In this document: in pieces, positions 24,917 to 35,775 of the stretch
How the letters are laid out: every line of letters starts with the position of its first letter
How positions within the stretch are numbered: the first letter of the stretch is position 1
Assembly: GCA_007258455.2 (NCBI GenBank)
Contig: VDFB02193867.1
Coordinates: 528,644,657 to 528,708,656, forward strand
Length of the DNA stretch: 64,000 nucleotides
From: Sequoia sempervirens
Lineage: Eukaryota; Streptophyta; Pinopsida; Cupressales; Cupressaceae
Reading direction: 5' to 3'
The notes under the pieces: generated by a model
What the model saw: the letters and a program-made list of their open reading frames with translations, nothing else
Databases searched by the model: none
Told to the model about the DNA's origin: nothing
Made by a program: the position numbers and the translations under genes

Positions 24917-25986
24917 TAGATGAAAAAATGCCTCTACATAGAATTATCACGACTAATAAAATAATTAAAATAATTATTGAATAGTTAACTTGGATAAATG
25001 AGTTGATGCCAATAATTGAAATTATTAGATTTATATGTCAAAATTCAAAAAAATCAAACACAATACTTAGGTGAATTTTGAAGATGGAAAAGGTGCACCT
25101 AAAGATACCAAAAATGAATTTTTCATAGTATCATAGTTTTAGGGCTTGCACAAATAACTATATAAGATTCTACAAATTGACTATAATTACTATTGGTTCA
25201 CTTACATAAATGTGGACCAAAACTTATGTGTAGATTTCATCTATAACTCATGGATCTTAATTGGTAGAAGGTGGCCTATTATAATTCATTTGCCTTGATT
25301 TTTAATGTCTAGATATTCATAAGAATTGGTGGTGCTAGGAACACTTATAGGAAATGCGCTAAATTGTGGGGGTCAAGTTCTCCTTAATCAAATCCCTAGT
25401 TGGACCACTTCAATGATGATGAATCAATATCAAGGATAACAAGAAAATGTCCATATATTCGATGATGTGCTTTAATAATGTTGCTAGAATGCTTTTATAA
25501 ATGTTCTATATCAATACTCTTCAATAACCTAACATGCTCCTATGTTTTTCCAACATAAGCTTTAAATGAATGAATGGCTGCCTTTAATACAAAAACATAT
25601 AACACAAATTAACATAAGATGGCGCTAGATCAACTCATAACAACTAAAAAAACGTAGTTAGTAAAATATGACTTTTAATTTTGAATTTTAAAATTTTAAA
25701 ATTTAAATTTGTAATTACGAAAGGTACCGAAATCAAATCTACACCTACAAGTCTAAGATGTGATCAGATATTTAAAGATCAATAATAATAAAATAAAAAT
25801 TTAAAAATACCATGAAATAAATTCACAGTAAAATACCATTTAGGTAGAAAAGGGCATAGGTCTGCAATTTACAATTATTATTTGCATAGCCGACATCGAA
25901 CAAAAAGCGATCGCAATTTCCAACGAAGCTTCCCCAGATTACGTTTTTACCTATCTGATTTCGTTTGGGTGTTTTCCCTGAAGATT
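24917..25986. other. AT-rich intergenic stretch upstream of the immune gene
   Basis: No gene is visible. The part next to 24915 should be remnant LTR of the decayed minus-strand element. TGCCTCTACAT at 24929-24939 (plus strand) resembles the start of the element A LTR. The rest shows only AT-rich sequence up to the promoter duplication. Confidence 0.35.
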
Positions 25987-26148
25987 CCTTGTGGATAATA
26001 ACAAATCTACCCAAGAAAAAACAATTTCGGCTGTAAGACACTGACGTTGTTACATTCTTCTCTCTTTCCTTGTGGATAAAATCAAATCTGCCCAATAAAA
26101 AATAATTTCGGCTATGAGACATTGACATTATCACATTCTTCCCCCTTT
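25987..26148 (+). promoter_or_regulatory. 81-bp tandem duplication in the EDS1-family promoter
   Basis: Two copies start CCTTGTGGATAA at 25987 and 26068. Each contains CAATTTCGGCT- or TAATTTCGGCT-like sequence and ends in a CATTCTTC pyrimidine tract. The copies differ at a defence-type site: copy 1 has TGACG (26042-26046, a TGA-factor core), copy 2 has TTGACA (26122-26127, a W-box core TTGAC). The duplication lies about 90-250 bases upstream of the TATA box, so a regulatory role is plausible but inferred. Confidence 0.6.
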
Positions 26149-26232
26149 CCTTTCTCTGTAAAGAATGCCTTCAGAGGTTTGTCTTGCGCAGATGCTGCTC
26201 GCTTGTTTCCTCCATACACAGCCATTATACTC

Positions 26233-26238
26233 TATAAA
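26233..26238 (+). promoter_or_regulatory. TATA box of the EDS1-family gene
   Basis: TATAAA lies 65 bases upstream of the chosen ATG (26303). That would place transcription start near 26265 with a 5' leader of about 40 bases. No other TATA box lies closer. Confidence 0.6.
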
Positions 26239-26302
26239 TGCAACCGCTAAAAAACTCAAATAGGCATCGCATTGTAACCAATCAACTATCAGATTGCTGC
26301 TT

Positions 26303-29300
26303 ATGGATTCAGAGTCGTCCACTCCACTGTAAGTATGAGCTTGGAAATTTCCATTAGGCTATGAATTTGTAGTTCCACTTATTTACTTCTGTTGTCATTT
26401 TCTTAAGCGTTTAGGGAACCCAATAATGTAAATCTCATTTATAGCAAGTTTGGAGTGGCCTCAGTAGAAAGTCAGCTAAAATTTTGGTTGGAATTTGAGC
26501 CTTCTTTATGAAATTTTAAATTTTTAAGTCTTAATTTCTGTTGTCCCACATGGAATCGTTGATCCAGGTTCACTGTCGGCCAGGAGCTTTCAACGTTTCT
26601 TGCTTCCTCTGGATTCCTGCACAAAGCTTGGGAAGAAATACGCAGTGCTTCTGTAAATAATGTAGATACTTTTGTTCTCAAAGAGTATGAAGGTGTAATA
26701 TATGTGGTCTTTTCCTCCCTGTACATAGAAGATTTCATTGTGAAAGATAGCAAATATGGAGAATGCCAGATACAGAACGAGAACAGAGTCTTCTCTCCCT
26801 GCCTCAAGGGCAATGATGATCAGCCTGCCCTTGTTCACAAGGGAGCTCTCAGGCGATTCCTGTATATTCTGGAAAATTCAGATTTCAAAGACAAGGTAAA
26901 TAGTTCTATAAACCCCTTTAATTGTAAGGACGGTGTTTCTTTTTTGAAGGATTCAGGGCATTTATGTTTATGGGGTGACTGGACGATGGCCATGGTGGCC
27001 CGAAGTGCTGGTAGTGGTTATTGTGTTTAGTTTATTTTACTTGTTTGAAAATAGATCTATTAACTTGATTTATCTATCACTGTCTGTGCGCAGTATCTCT
27101 GTATTTTCATTTCTAAAATACAATTGTAATACCCAGCTGCAGTTTTGAGTCTATGCTATTTTCTTTGATGTTGATGCGTTTTGTTTATGGGATATCTGAA
27201 TGATGAGACAACACCCACATGTTCTTTTACCCCGCCTATATATGTTATGCCTGCTTCACACAGAGTCTTGTATGGTATACCCTTTTCCCTGATAAATGAA
27301 GATACAAGTTAAAAATCTTTTTGATATACCTTGCTAATTAGTTTACAATTAGCTGGAACCACAGGAATTATCCAGATTTTTTTATTATCCTCAATTAAAC
27401 TTCTATGTAGAAACTACTGACATTATCCTAGATGAAAATTAGAGCCCCTGAAGAACTCCTGGACAACGCTTATCATCCTTGATTTTGCGGAAATCTGAAT
27501 GATCAGACAACACCCAAGGGTTCTTCTAATCTGCTTATATATATGAAGCCTTCTTTGCACATAGTTATGCATGGCATATCCTTTTTTTTTCTTCATAAAT
27601 AAAGATGCATGCTAAAAGCCTTTTTGATATATCTTGTTAGTTAGTCTACAAATAGTTGAAACCCTAAGAACTATCCAAATTCACTGCCTATTCTTAATAA
27701 AATCACTGCCTATTCACTGCCTATTCTTAATAGAAACTATAGACATTATCTTTGATGAAAATTAGAGCCCTTGAAGAAGTTCCAGACAACGCTTGTTATC
27801 ATTTCCTTTCCTTCAAGCATTCTGCCAATTAGGAACTGAAGCTCCTTCCATGATATGAAATCCAGAAGCCCGAGAAATGATAAAACTTGTGATCTATGTC
27901 TTGTTGCTCCAAATATTATACTAAGTTCTATGATTATGAATGCTAATATTTTGCATCATCCATACATATTATATTGATTAATTTTGTGAATTTTATTTGC
28001 CATGCTGAGAACTTTTGCAATTACAAGTTTTGTACTCTTTAGAAAGCAATTTCACCTAGCAAACAAAAAACAGGACTTCCATATCAAGGTAAAGAAAAAA
28101 AAAATTGTTTATTAAATAAAACTGGAAATGGAAATCAATCGTTATAGAGAACCTATATTTTCTCTTTTGGTTTAAGAGAGATCAAGTTCTAAAATTTAAC
28201 TTAACCCAGATTATTTGTATTTCTCATCAGATGCAGAGTTTTACTAAGCAAAGAAGAGAACAAGCCATTCTGTTTGTGGGTCATTCGATGGGAGCTGCAG
28301 TCGCAACCTTGGCGACAATCTGGTTTCTGGAGAAAAGAATAAGACAAATCTCACCCTTTTGCATTACATTTGGTTCTCCTTTGGTGGGAGATGTTAGACT
28401 TGGGGAAGCAATTGGCCGCGAGGACTGGTCAGGAAATTTTTGTCATGTTGTCTCCAAGTATGATATTGTTCCTCGACTGCTTCTTGCACCACTCGAATCA
28501 ATTTCTGAGCCTTTAAGTGCAATTTTACCTCACTATGGGAGCTTAATGGGAAATGCTTCCGTGGCTGTATCACATCCTTCCATTCAAGAAGCTTGCAAGA
28601 CTCTTCTTAACAATGTCTTGCAATACACGTCTACAATAGCAAACAATTATGCAGGAGATTCTGATCTTCGAAGTCCTTATAGACCATTTGGTACTTATAT
28701 GTTCTGTTCAAAGCATGGTGCAGTTTGTATTGAGGACAATGAAGCTGTCTTGAAGATGCTTCATTTTACCATTCAAAGCAAAGAAGGAATGTCTTTTGAT
28801 GAATTTGCAGGTGCCTGTATTTCAGAGCATATTGGGTATGGCAATGTGTTGGGATTTGTCACTGCACACTTACTAAACACAATCAAGATTGCAAACCCCA
28901 TTACAAAATCCTCCCTTGAAACGGCCATAGCACTACAATTGGAAGCAATGGGTATTGGGGCTCAGGTAATCTCATTATTTCTACTCATTTTTGTATGTGC
29001 CACTCATGTGAAACAGACTGTAAAAACATAAATAAAGTATTCAAAAGCTCATTGTTCAGTATAGCAAATAAATTTGAAAATTATATAAGTTAAATAGAAA
29101 TAATCCTCATGTGAGCTTGTAGAGAGGGCTCCCATAAGCCAAATTGTTGCGACGTACAAAACAATCTTAACACATGTTTGTAAGTTGTTTCCTTAGTTGA
29201 GTCTTACCAGAAATTAGCTCTGTCTTTCTGAGTTTTTCCTAGGAAGTCCGTGAAGTTCAATTCTTCTAGTCAGAATAATGGGCAAAGCAAACAAACTATG

Positions 29301-30625
29301 TAAAAACAAAAAGTCAGTGCTCTTTTGCCATCGCAGCTGGTCATGTCAGATGCAGGATATAACTGTCTAGAGAGGGCAGAGAAATTACTAAATTGGAATG
29401 AAATTCTATCATGGGCCAATGCCTAATGGGTAAGACTGTCTGTCCTTAAGGCTTGTAAAATTGGTTCTATGAGCTTTTATGGTTATCCTTTACTTCAGGA
29501 CTGATTCCTTCAGCAGTTTGGTCATGGCCAGGACCTTCTTGCCAACTACCTTCCCTCCAAGCCATTCTTCCGAATGTGGGATCCTTATAATTGTGGGCTA
29601 CTATCAATCTCACCAGTTCAAAATTGAAACGAGGCCACCACATTGCATTTCTGGAAGGATGTTTTCAGCATCTCCATTGACCTGCGTCCTATTAGTTGTT
29701 TTCATCGCCTTGTTTGGCTACATTTGCTAGCTGCTAAGTTGTAAGTCCTCATTTCAGTTTGAGTTCATCTTCTTTTTCTGGACGCTGAAATTGATGGCTT
29801 ATGATTTTTTAGCAGGTTGATCATGCATTCCTTGCCCTCAGAAAAGCTGGAGAGATGAAAAACAAGCACGACATTAACATTGAGGAGCTAAATGACATGC
29901 TAAGCAAAACCCAAAAATCTATGGCAGGATTGGAGTGGTATAAAGGGCGTTGTAAGGACAAAGGCATTGGCTATTATGATTCTTTCAAACAGCAAATTGA
30001 CAAGAAGGATTTCAAAGCAAACTTGTATAGGAAATCTGTGGGATCATTCTGGGATGAGATTGTTAAAATGGTGGAGAATAATGAACTGCCCAGTGAGTTT
30101 AAATTCCAAAATAAATGGATCAATGCTGGCACTACCTACAGAAGACTTGTGGAGCCTCTGGACATTGCATGCTTCTATCGCAAACACAAAGGTAATGGAA
30201 GCTATCTTCTACAAGGGGCTAGACCTCATCGTTACATAGTTCTGGAGAAATGGATGGAAGAAAAAGACCAAACTCGCATTGCTAGAGACAAGACACCTCG
30301 CACAAAGTTTGCATCTTTAACTCAGGATTCCTGTTTTTGGGCTCATCTAGAAGAGGCTTCTAAAGCCCTAACAAACCTCCAACAAGACCAAGAACAACAT
30401 CAAGCCATGAATACCCAATTGAAAGAAAGCCTTGAAGAGTTTGAAGGTCGTGTGTGGAGCATGATCCAAGATAGGAGTATTTCTGTTGAGGTTTTCTTGG
30501 AGCAGAGTAGCTTCATGACATGGTGGCAACAGTACAGCCAGTTTCAACTTCAATCCCCAGAGTGGAAATCAAGCTCTTCTTTGCTGAAGTATATGGAAGC
30601 TGAAAATTGGAAGTTGGAAATTTAG
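26303..30625 (+). CDS. EDS1/PAD4/SAG101-family immune regulator (lipase-like plus EP domain), 4 exons
   Basis: Predicted exons are 26303-26328, 26568-26895, 28231-28965 and 29816-30625, giving 632 residues, normal for the family. All introns are GT-AG and the frame stays open throughout. The start MDSESSTPLFTVGQELSTF followed by HKAW matches family N-termini. The lipase-like domain (about 1-363) has GHSMGA with nucleophile Ser137, GSP, Asp196 in KYDIVPR, and His318 in SEHIGYG as the likely third triad residue. The EP domain (about 390-632) has LEWYK (402), GYYDSFK (415), FWDEI (441) and VEPLDIA (475). Family members form EDS1-PAD4 or EDS1-SAG101 dimers that relay signals from TIR-type immune receptors in cytoplasm and nucleus. 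The RPFGTYMFCS segment and His position leave subfamily open, so no symbol is given. A possible 60-base intron (30655-30714) lies in the 3' UTR. Confidence 0.92.
27184..27803 (+). repeat. Tandem duplication (about 300 bp) inside intron 2
   Basis: Two diverged copies (about 27184-27480 and 27483-27803) share ATCTGAATGAT, AGACAACACCCA, a TATATAT run, and end with GATGAAAATTAGAGCCC and GACAACGCTT. The offset is 299 at the first shared motif. The second copy also carries a small internal repeat of CACTGCCTATT. The duplication lengthens intron 2 to 1335 bases without touching splice sites. Confidence 0.8.
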
Positions 30626-30714
30626 AATTAGCACTTCTTTCTAACTCTTATAAGGTAAATTTTCTTCCAACTTATATTTGTTGTTGGTTGTTAATTTTCT
30701 ATGTTCATCTCCAG

Positions 30715-31172
30715 CTCATCCCTTCTTTGACAAGGAATGGATACAGCTAGGAACATTATTAGCGATAGTTGACAATCTTTACCCATTTGGTTACCTACGC
30801 TTGAAGATAATTACAATGTTTGAAAATGTTTGCCTACCGAATAATTTAATATATATACTTTTAGTTACAATTTAATGTACCGTGTTTAGTGCTTGGAATG
30901 TTTACAATGGAGGTTTGGAATTGTTTGCCGGCCCAAATTATTTAATATGTATTTTTTTAATTATAATATAATGCATTTTTATTTCATGTTACGAAGGCCT
31001 ATAGATGGATGTTTGAAATTGTGGGCTATGGATTGTCAACTACACTAGTAGAATGGGAGTTGTGTACATAAAATAAAAAAAATGAGGATAAGGTAGGATA
31101 AGATAAAGATGGTAAAATAATAATAATATAATAATAAAAATATAATAATGTAATAAAAATAATAATAATATA
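30715..31172. other. 3' flank of the immune gene, AT-rich
   Basis: This holds the probable 3' UTR remainder, then AT-rich DNA without coding content. ATAATAATA-type short repeats begin near 31117 and precede the SINE. No clear polyadenylation signal could be chosen. Confidence 0.4.
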
Positions 31173-31388
31173 GGGGAGGGGGTCTAGTTCGATTGGTTAA
31201 AGCATCTTGTTGCATGTAAGAGGTCACAAAGTCTAGTCTGCCCCCAAATCCATGGTATCAAAGCTGTATCGTGCCAGTGCCACCGATCATGTGAAAAAAG
31301 TTTACCAAGTGCACTGTAGTTTATAAGGGGATGGGTACCCGACTGACTCCTGCAATCTAATAATAATAATAATAATAATAATAATATA
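31173..31388 (+). mobile_element. tRNA-derived SINE with TAA tail
   Basis: The head GGGGTCTAGTTCGATTGG followed by TTAAAGC resembles a tRNA with A box, and GAGGTCACAAAGTCTAGTC about 35 bases on resembles a B box, so it could be read by RNA polymerase III. A non-tRNA body of about 120 bases follows and ends in a TAA repeat (31358-31386). AATAATATAG occurs on both sides, compatible with a target duplication, though low complexity weakens that. Plant tRNA-SINEs such as the Au family are similar in plan; I do not assign a family. Confidence 0.7.
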
Positions 31389-31927
31389 GATATGCTTGTA
31401 GATAGAGATTTGAAATTTTTTGTTAGTCAAAATATTTAATAAATATATTTTTAATTATAATATAATTATTTTTATATTATTATATTGTTTTAAGAAATTT
31501 GTATTTTATTTTTTTATGATGAATAATATATTTTTATATTAGAGACATAAAATGTGATACATAATTATTATAAAAGATGGTTATAATGAAATCACACCAT
31601 CAAAAATCAATGACAAAGTTTAAAAGAAAAGAAAAATAAATTATCTATTAAGTTGGAAGAGCTATACTAGTGAGTGAAGGAGAGAGGTCACTATCATGGT
31701 TTTCCCAAGCCATTTGAGAGATCTTGATCGTTATGAATGGACTTCAAACCTATGATGGTGTTTTTGTCCTTTTTTTGTTGGATTAACAAGAGTTGTGTAG
31801 ACAAGTGAAATAACAAGGTATAGGACGGGTGCAGAAAGATGGGGGGCCAAAAAGTGGCCAACCATCTTTCAATTGTTTTCAAAAGTCAGCGAGCGCATTA
31901 TAACACACTTGCATTATAATGCATTCA

Positions 31928-31980
31928 CGTTATGGCTCGGTGTGATTGAGCCTTAGGCTCGATCACACCAAGCCATAACG
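31928..31980. repeat. Near-perfect hairpin, 25-bp arms, 3-bp loop
   Basis: Arms 31928-31952 and 31956-31980 are inverted complements with only two mismatches and a TTA loop. The outer ends read CGTTATGGCT and AGCCATAACG. Around it (31890-32000) CATTATAA- and CGTTATAG-type pieces repeat in both orientations. No target duplication or transposase was seen. It may be a small folding transposon relic or a small-RNA source; neither is shown. Confidence 0.75.
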
Positions 31981-33913
31981 TAACACGAGCACGTTATAGC
32001 CTCTATAAACAAAAGAAGAAACAACTATGAATTCATTCTTATTTATGTATTTTTTTGCTAACCCATGGCACACAAACCCTCAAGAGTGCGCTTGTGTTAT
32101 TGGAAAGCTAATTCTTCGTCAAATCTTCGCCAAAATGCCACCTTGATGTCGGGAGGTTAAAGGAGTAAGTTTGATTGTTTTTTTGTGTGAATAATTTGTT
32201 TCTAAATAGTTAGATTTAAGATGTTTTTTTATGTAAATTTATTTAATTTACATGAAATGATAATGTACCTCATTCTCCTCAAAATCCTCCTTCACCACAA
32301 CCTCGAATACCTAATGAAGAACAACCCTAACAAACACCTCCAACAATTCCTCAATATGCTCCATGAACTCACGAAAATTTAATGGGGCAAATTGAAAATA
32401 ACAAAAAAAAAATTGAAGATATAATTGCAAGGTTGAAAGATCCTGGAAGCTCAACCTTGCATAGAGCCATGCTTGCTCAATTACTTGAATCGGTGTTATC
32501 AAATGTAGATTCAATTAGCAAGAAAATAACTAGTTGGTCGGATAAGAGAAGAGAGTATAGATAATTTTATTTTGATAAATTATCCTATAAACACGTGAAA
32601 GAAAAAATTACAAAATTTGACTTATGTTCCCTATTCACAAACCCTAAAACAAATCAACCTTTACACCCTTCAAGCAAGAGGTTCCCTATCTATTAGTGCA
32701 ACCACCAAGGGATAAAGAGCCATTTTTGGTAGAGGTGGTGGATGGTTTTTGACCATCCTCCATGCAACAACAATGAGGTGCCACAATATTTTTTGAGGAA
32801 ACTATACTATGAAATTATCCTTGATAAAATCCCTAACTATTTTGATATGTAGGACTTTCAGGGTAGAGGTGGAGGCTCCACACATTTTAGAGCAGAGGCA
32901 CGTCTTGACCCACAATAGGCAGTGAGATGAGCACTCGCTAGAACAACATATGAGCATGTGGCTATCCCTTCCATTGTGAAGGAGACTGTTGAGGTTGAGA
33001 CATTGTAGTCGATTAGTTCCCCGACCCAAAGCCTCATACAACATGCCATTCCTATAACACATGGTGAGTAGGAAAAATCTTTAGGCAATAGAGTTCCACC
33101 TCATATTTATCAGGCTTGCGGGACACCCTATGGTTATGACCCCACACATAGTCAGGATGCAGGTGCCTAGGGTACATCTGTAGCTAATAAGATGGTGATA
33201 ACATATGCCCTCCTTAATGAGGCATTCAACCTTGATAATCAAGTAAACGCTAGCAAGTTCATTAAATTAAATTTATTAAATTTTGTTTTTGAAATGCAAG
33301 ATTAACTTAATTATTTTAATGATTTACAAAATTTCAAGGTCATAGCATCCATTCAATTTTCAACAGTCCTCCACCTCCTTATTACGTGACAACATGTACT
33401 ATCGAAGTATGTATCTAGTAAATAATTATAAATATTACATGTGAATAGTATTGTTATATGAATGATATTGATGTTGAATGTTGGATGTTGGATGTTGAAT
33501 AAGTTAATCTTGGAGATTTGATGGCAACACCTCCCAGTGGAGGTGGACATCAAAGCTTCACTCGGGTAATAAAATAAAGAGTAACTAATGAATTGTAGAA
33601 AATAGATTTTTCTAGTTCATATTCATATAGTTGATTACATTGCATTGCACATCTTTCAAACTCAAAGTGTTACTTCACATTGCATAACTATTAACTAGAT
33701 GCGGATAGATGACAAAATTTCAATTATAATATAGTTTTTTACAAAGTCAACATAAGCAGTGTAGGAGCAACTTCCAATTGCATTTGCTTGTCATGGCATT
33801 CCATGAGACCACATTTCTTTGAGGCATTTTTTCAAACAACTCACTGCTTTTTCTATGCTATTGCTTACTATTATGTGGTCCATCACCATGAGACCACATT
33901 CTTTGATGTTAGC
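31981..33913. other. Unassigned stretch, no supported gene
   Basis: Short frames on both strands (for example 32382-32564 plus and 32802-33088 minus) show no family motif and no consistent splicing. GAGACCACATT occurs twice (about 33808 and 33891). It may be downstream sequence of the minus-strand Gypsy element, since gag ends at its upper border. Confidence 0.35.
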
Positions 33914-35002
33914 CTAAAATTGATGGAGAAATTGATTGACGAGCTGGTCAAATGAGAATATAAAATTGTCAGGCAAGGAACAATACCAATCGAGTGTTGT
34001 ACCCTTAAGAGATTGAGGGAAAAGCTTCACCAGCAAGGCATTGTGGTGAAAGAAATCTGTAAACATGGCGTTAAAAAGTTGATACATGTGTTTGCGGATC
34101 CCCTTTACCACCATACTTCTCAAATTTAGGAATCTCCATTCCTTGAGAGAAAGGAGTGCCTAGAATTGTTACTAACAATAGACTATGTTAGGAGAAGGGC
34201 TAAAAGATAGGTTGGGAGGAGGCTTGAGATAGGTTCACCAACTGGTTTTGCATTTGGCCCATATTCTAAAGGAGAGCATTCAAAATAGTGACAAAGGTTC
34301 AGTGGAACCTCCCCCAAAACCACCACCACCAAAACCACCTCTGGAACCACTGTCATGATTGTCGTTGGAGCCATCACCGGAACCACTAGCGTGGCCCCCG
34401 CTAGAGCCACCACCATGGCTTCCACCAGAGCCACCACCACCAATGCTGCCTCCACTATTGAAACCACCACCACTCATTCCATTAGAGCCCCCACCACCAG
34501 GGGTAGTAGGAGGGGTGAAAGTGAAACCAAGGGGTATTCTACTTGCCTTGATAGTCTGGGGTTTCTGAGAAGCAGAGGAAATGTTGATCGAGGGGCCTGT
34601 TTTAGCCATGCACACAAATGTGGTAGGCATTGAGACACTTATTTGTCTCTCATAGGCGTCGAGCACCTCTCCTCGAGTAGTACCTGGTCTAGTGTTGTAT
34701 GAAGGGATGTATGCTTTGGTTAGATTGGTGAGGCTACGTAAGAATTCTACACGTGTCTGATCCTTTCCTAACATGTATCTCACCTCGCTAACAAGCCTAG
34801 TGGCTCTTGTCATATTCAATGCTTTCTTCAAATGATTCACGAGGTCTAACAACCTCCTATCTAATGCCAAAAGGTTTTCTGTAGGAATATGTACAACATC
34901 ATCCTCATCCACGAACAAAGTCATAGGAGACACTGGAGGAGTGGGTGCACGAGTGGTCTCATCAATGAAACCCATCTCATATGTAAAGTTTGGTAAAACC
35001 AA
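33914..35002 (-). pseudogene. Gypsy gag (retrotrans_gag) with Gly-rich segment, decayed
   Basis: The frame at 35002-34280 (240 codons) encodes an N-terminal gag region followed by a Gly/Ser-rich stretch (GGGGSGGSHGGGSSGG). After a break, 34123-33914 encodes FHHNALLVKLFPQSLKGTTL, then DWYCSLPDNFIFSFDQL and FLHQF. That is the core of the retrotransposon gag domain of Ty3/Gypsy elements (F..SL.G.A..WY..LP....F..L...F). It lies directly downstream of a primer site at 35182-35200. No pol follows, so the element is truncated. The plus-strand Pro/Thr-rich frames opposite are shadows. Confidence 0.75.
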
Positions 35003-35181
35003 TAATAAAAGTGGAAGTGACTTTCATCTTTTCCATTTTCAAGTGTTGCACACTACTTCTAACAACATACCCGAAGGTTGTAGACTGGGTTGTGATGCTC
35101 ATAAAACCTCACAACACAGTTTACAATAGTCACGAAGTGTGAGGGAAGAGTTCTAAACACAAAGAAATGAATAGACTTTGT

Positions 35182-35200
35182 TCACATCAGGTTCACCAAA
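35182..35200 (-). other. Primer binding site of the Gypsy element
   Basis: On the minus strand TTTTGGTGAACCTGATGTG follows the CA that ends the LTR at 35202. The same junction occurs at 24915 and, mutated, at 20053; element B has TTTTGGTGAAAC at 53684. The tRNA is not identified. Confidence 0.6.
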
Positions 35201-35201
35201 A

Positions 35202-35775
35202 TGTAGAGGGGGACCAGCCACACTAAGGCTCTAGGTCACGAAGAGCTAAGAGTGGAAGGCTGCCCTAATCTTCCTCAATTGTGCAGGTGTTTTATGCTAG
35301 GAATAAAGAATAAAGAGCATTCTCAGTGCTTTTGTTACTCTACTAACCCGAGAGTCAAGCTAGGACTAAGTGAGTAGGTTTTTGAAACCAAACTATACCT
35401 TGGACAACTCTCTGCCATTGGACAGTAGCCCAAATCAAGGATGATAGCGCGACACATTGGTGTCTCATACGTGAGCTGGCGTATGTACATAAATAAAGTA
35501 CAAGGACACAAACATAGTGATAAAAGCCCACTAAATAGCTTAGCTAAAAGTTTACTAATGATGAATAAAGCAACAAATGATAGAACTGAAATGACGAGAA
35601 AGGTGATATAGAAAATGACAAGGACAAAGGTGGTGGAAGTGAACTCACGAAAGCTCCAGTTCGCCAACAAGCTCGCATACCTACACATAGCCAAGAGAGT
35701 ATAAATGTTGGGGATGTATAGGGATTTTCCATAGTCAAAGCCCCGCTTTGGTGTTTCCACCTCCACAGACAACTA
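35202..35775 (-). repeat. LTR (part) of the Gypsy element
   Basis: The LTR end is fixed by the primer site. Near 35718-35765 it has GATTTTCCATAGTCAAAG then TTTGGTGTTTCCACCTCCAC, a core also found near 48905-48950 and, in variant form, in the A/B family LTRs. The start was not found; it may extend to about 36.4 kb. Confidence 0.55.

Noticed and set aside
29479..29730. 83-codon plus-strand frame inside intron 3 of the EDS1-family gene
   Set aside because: The gene reads through cleanly with 28965 spliced to 29816, and this frame has no family match and no need to be coding.
32382..32564. 60-codon plus-strand frame with charged helix-like sequence
   Set aside because: Too short, no homologous motif, and no supporting splice or promoter signals.
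34355..34633. Plus-strand Thr/Pro-rich frames
   Set aside because: They are the reverse of the Gly/Ser-rich segment of the minus-strand gag.
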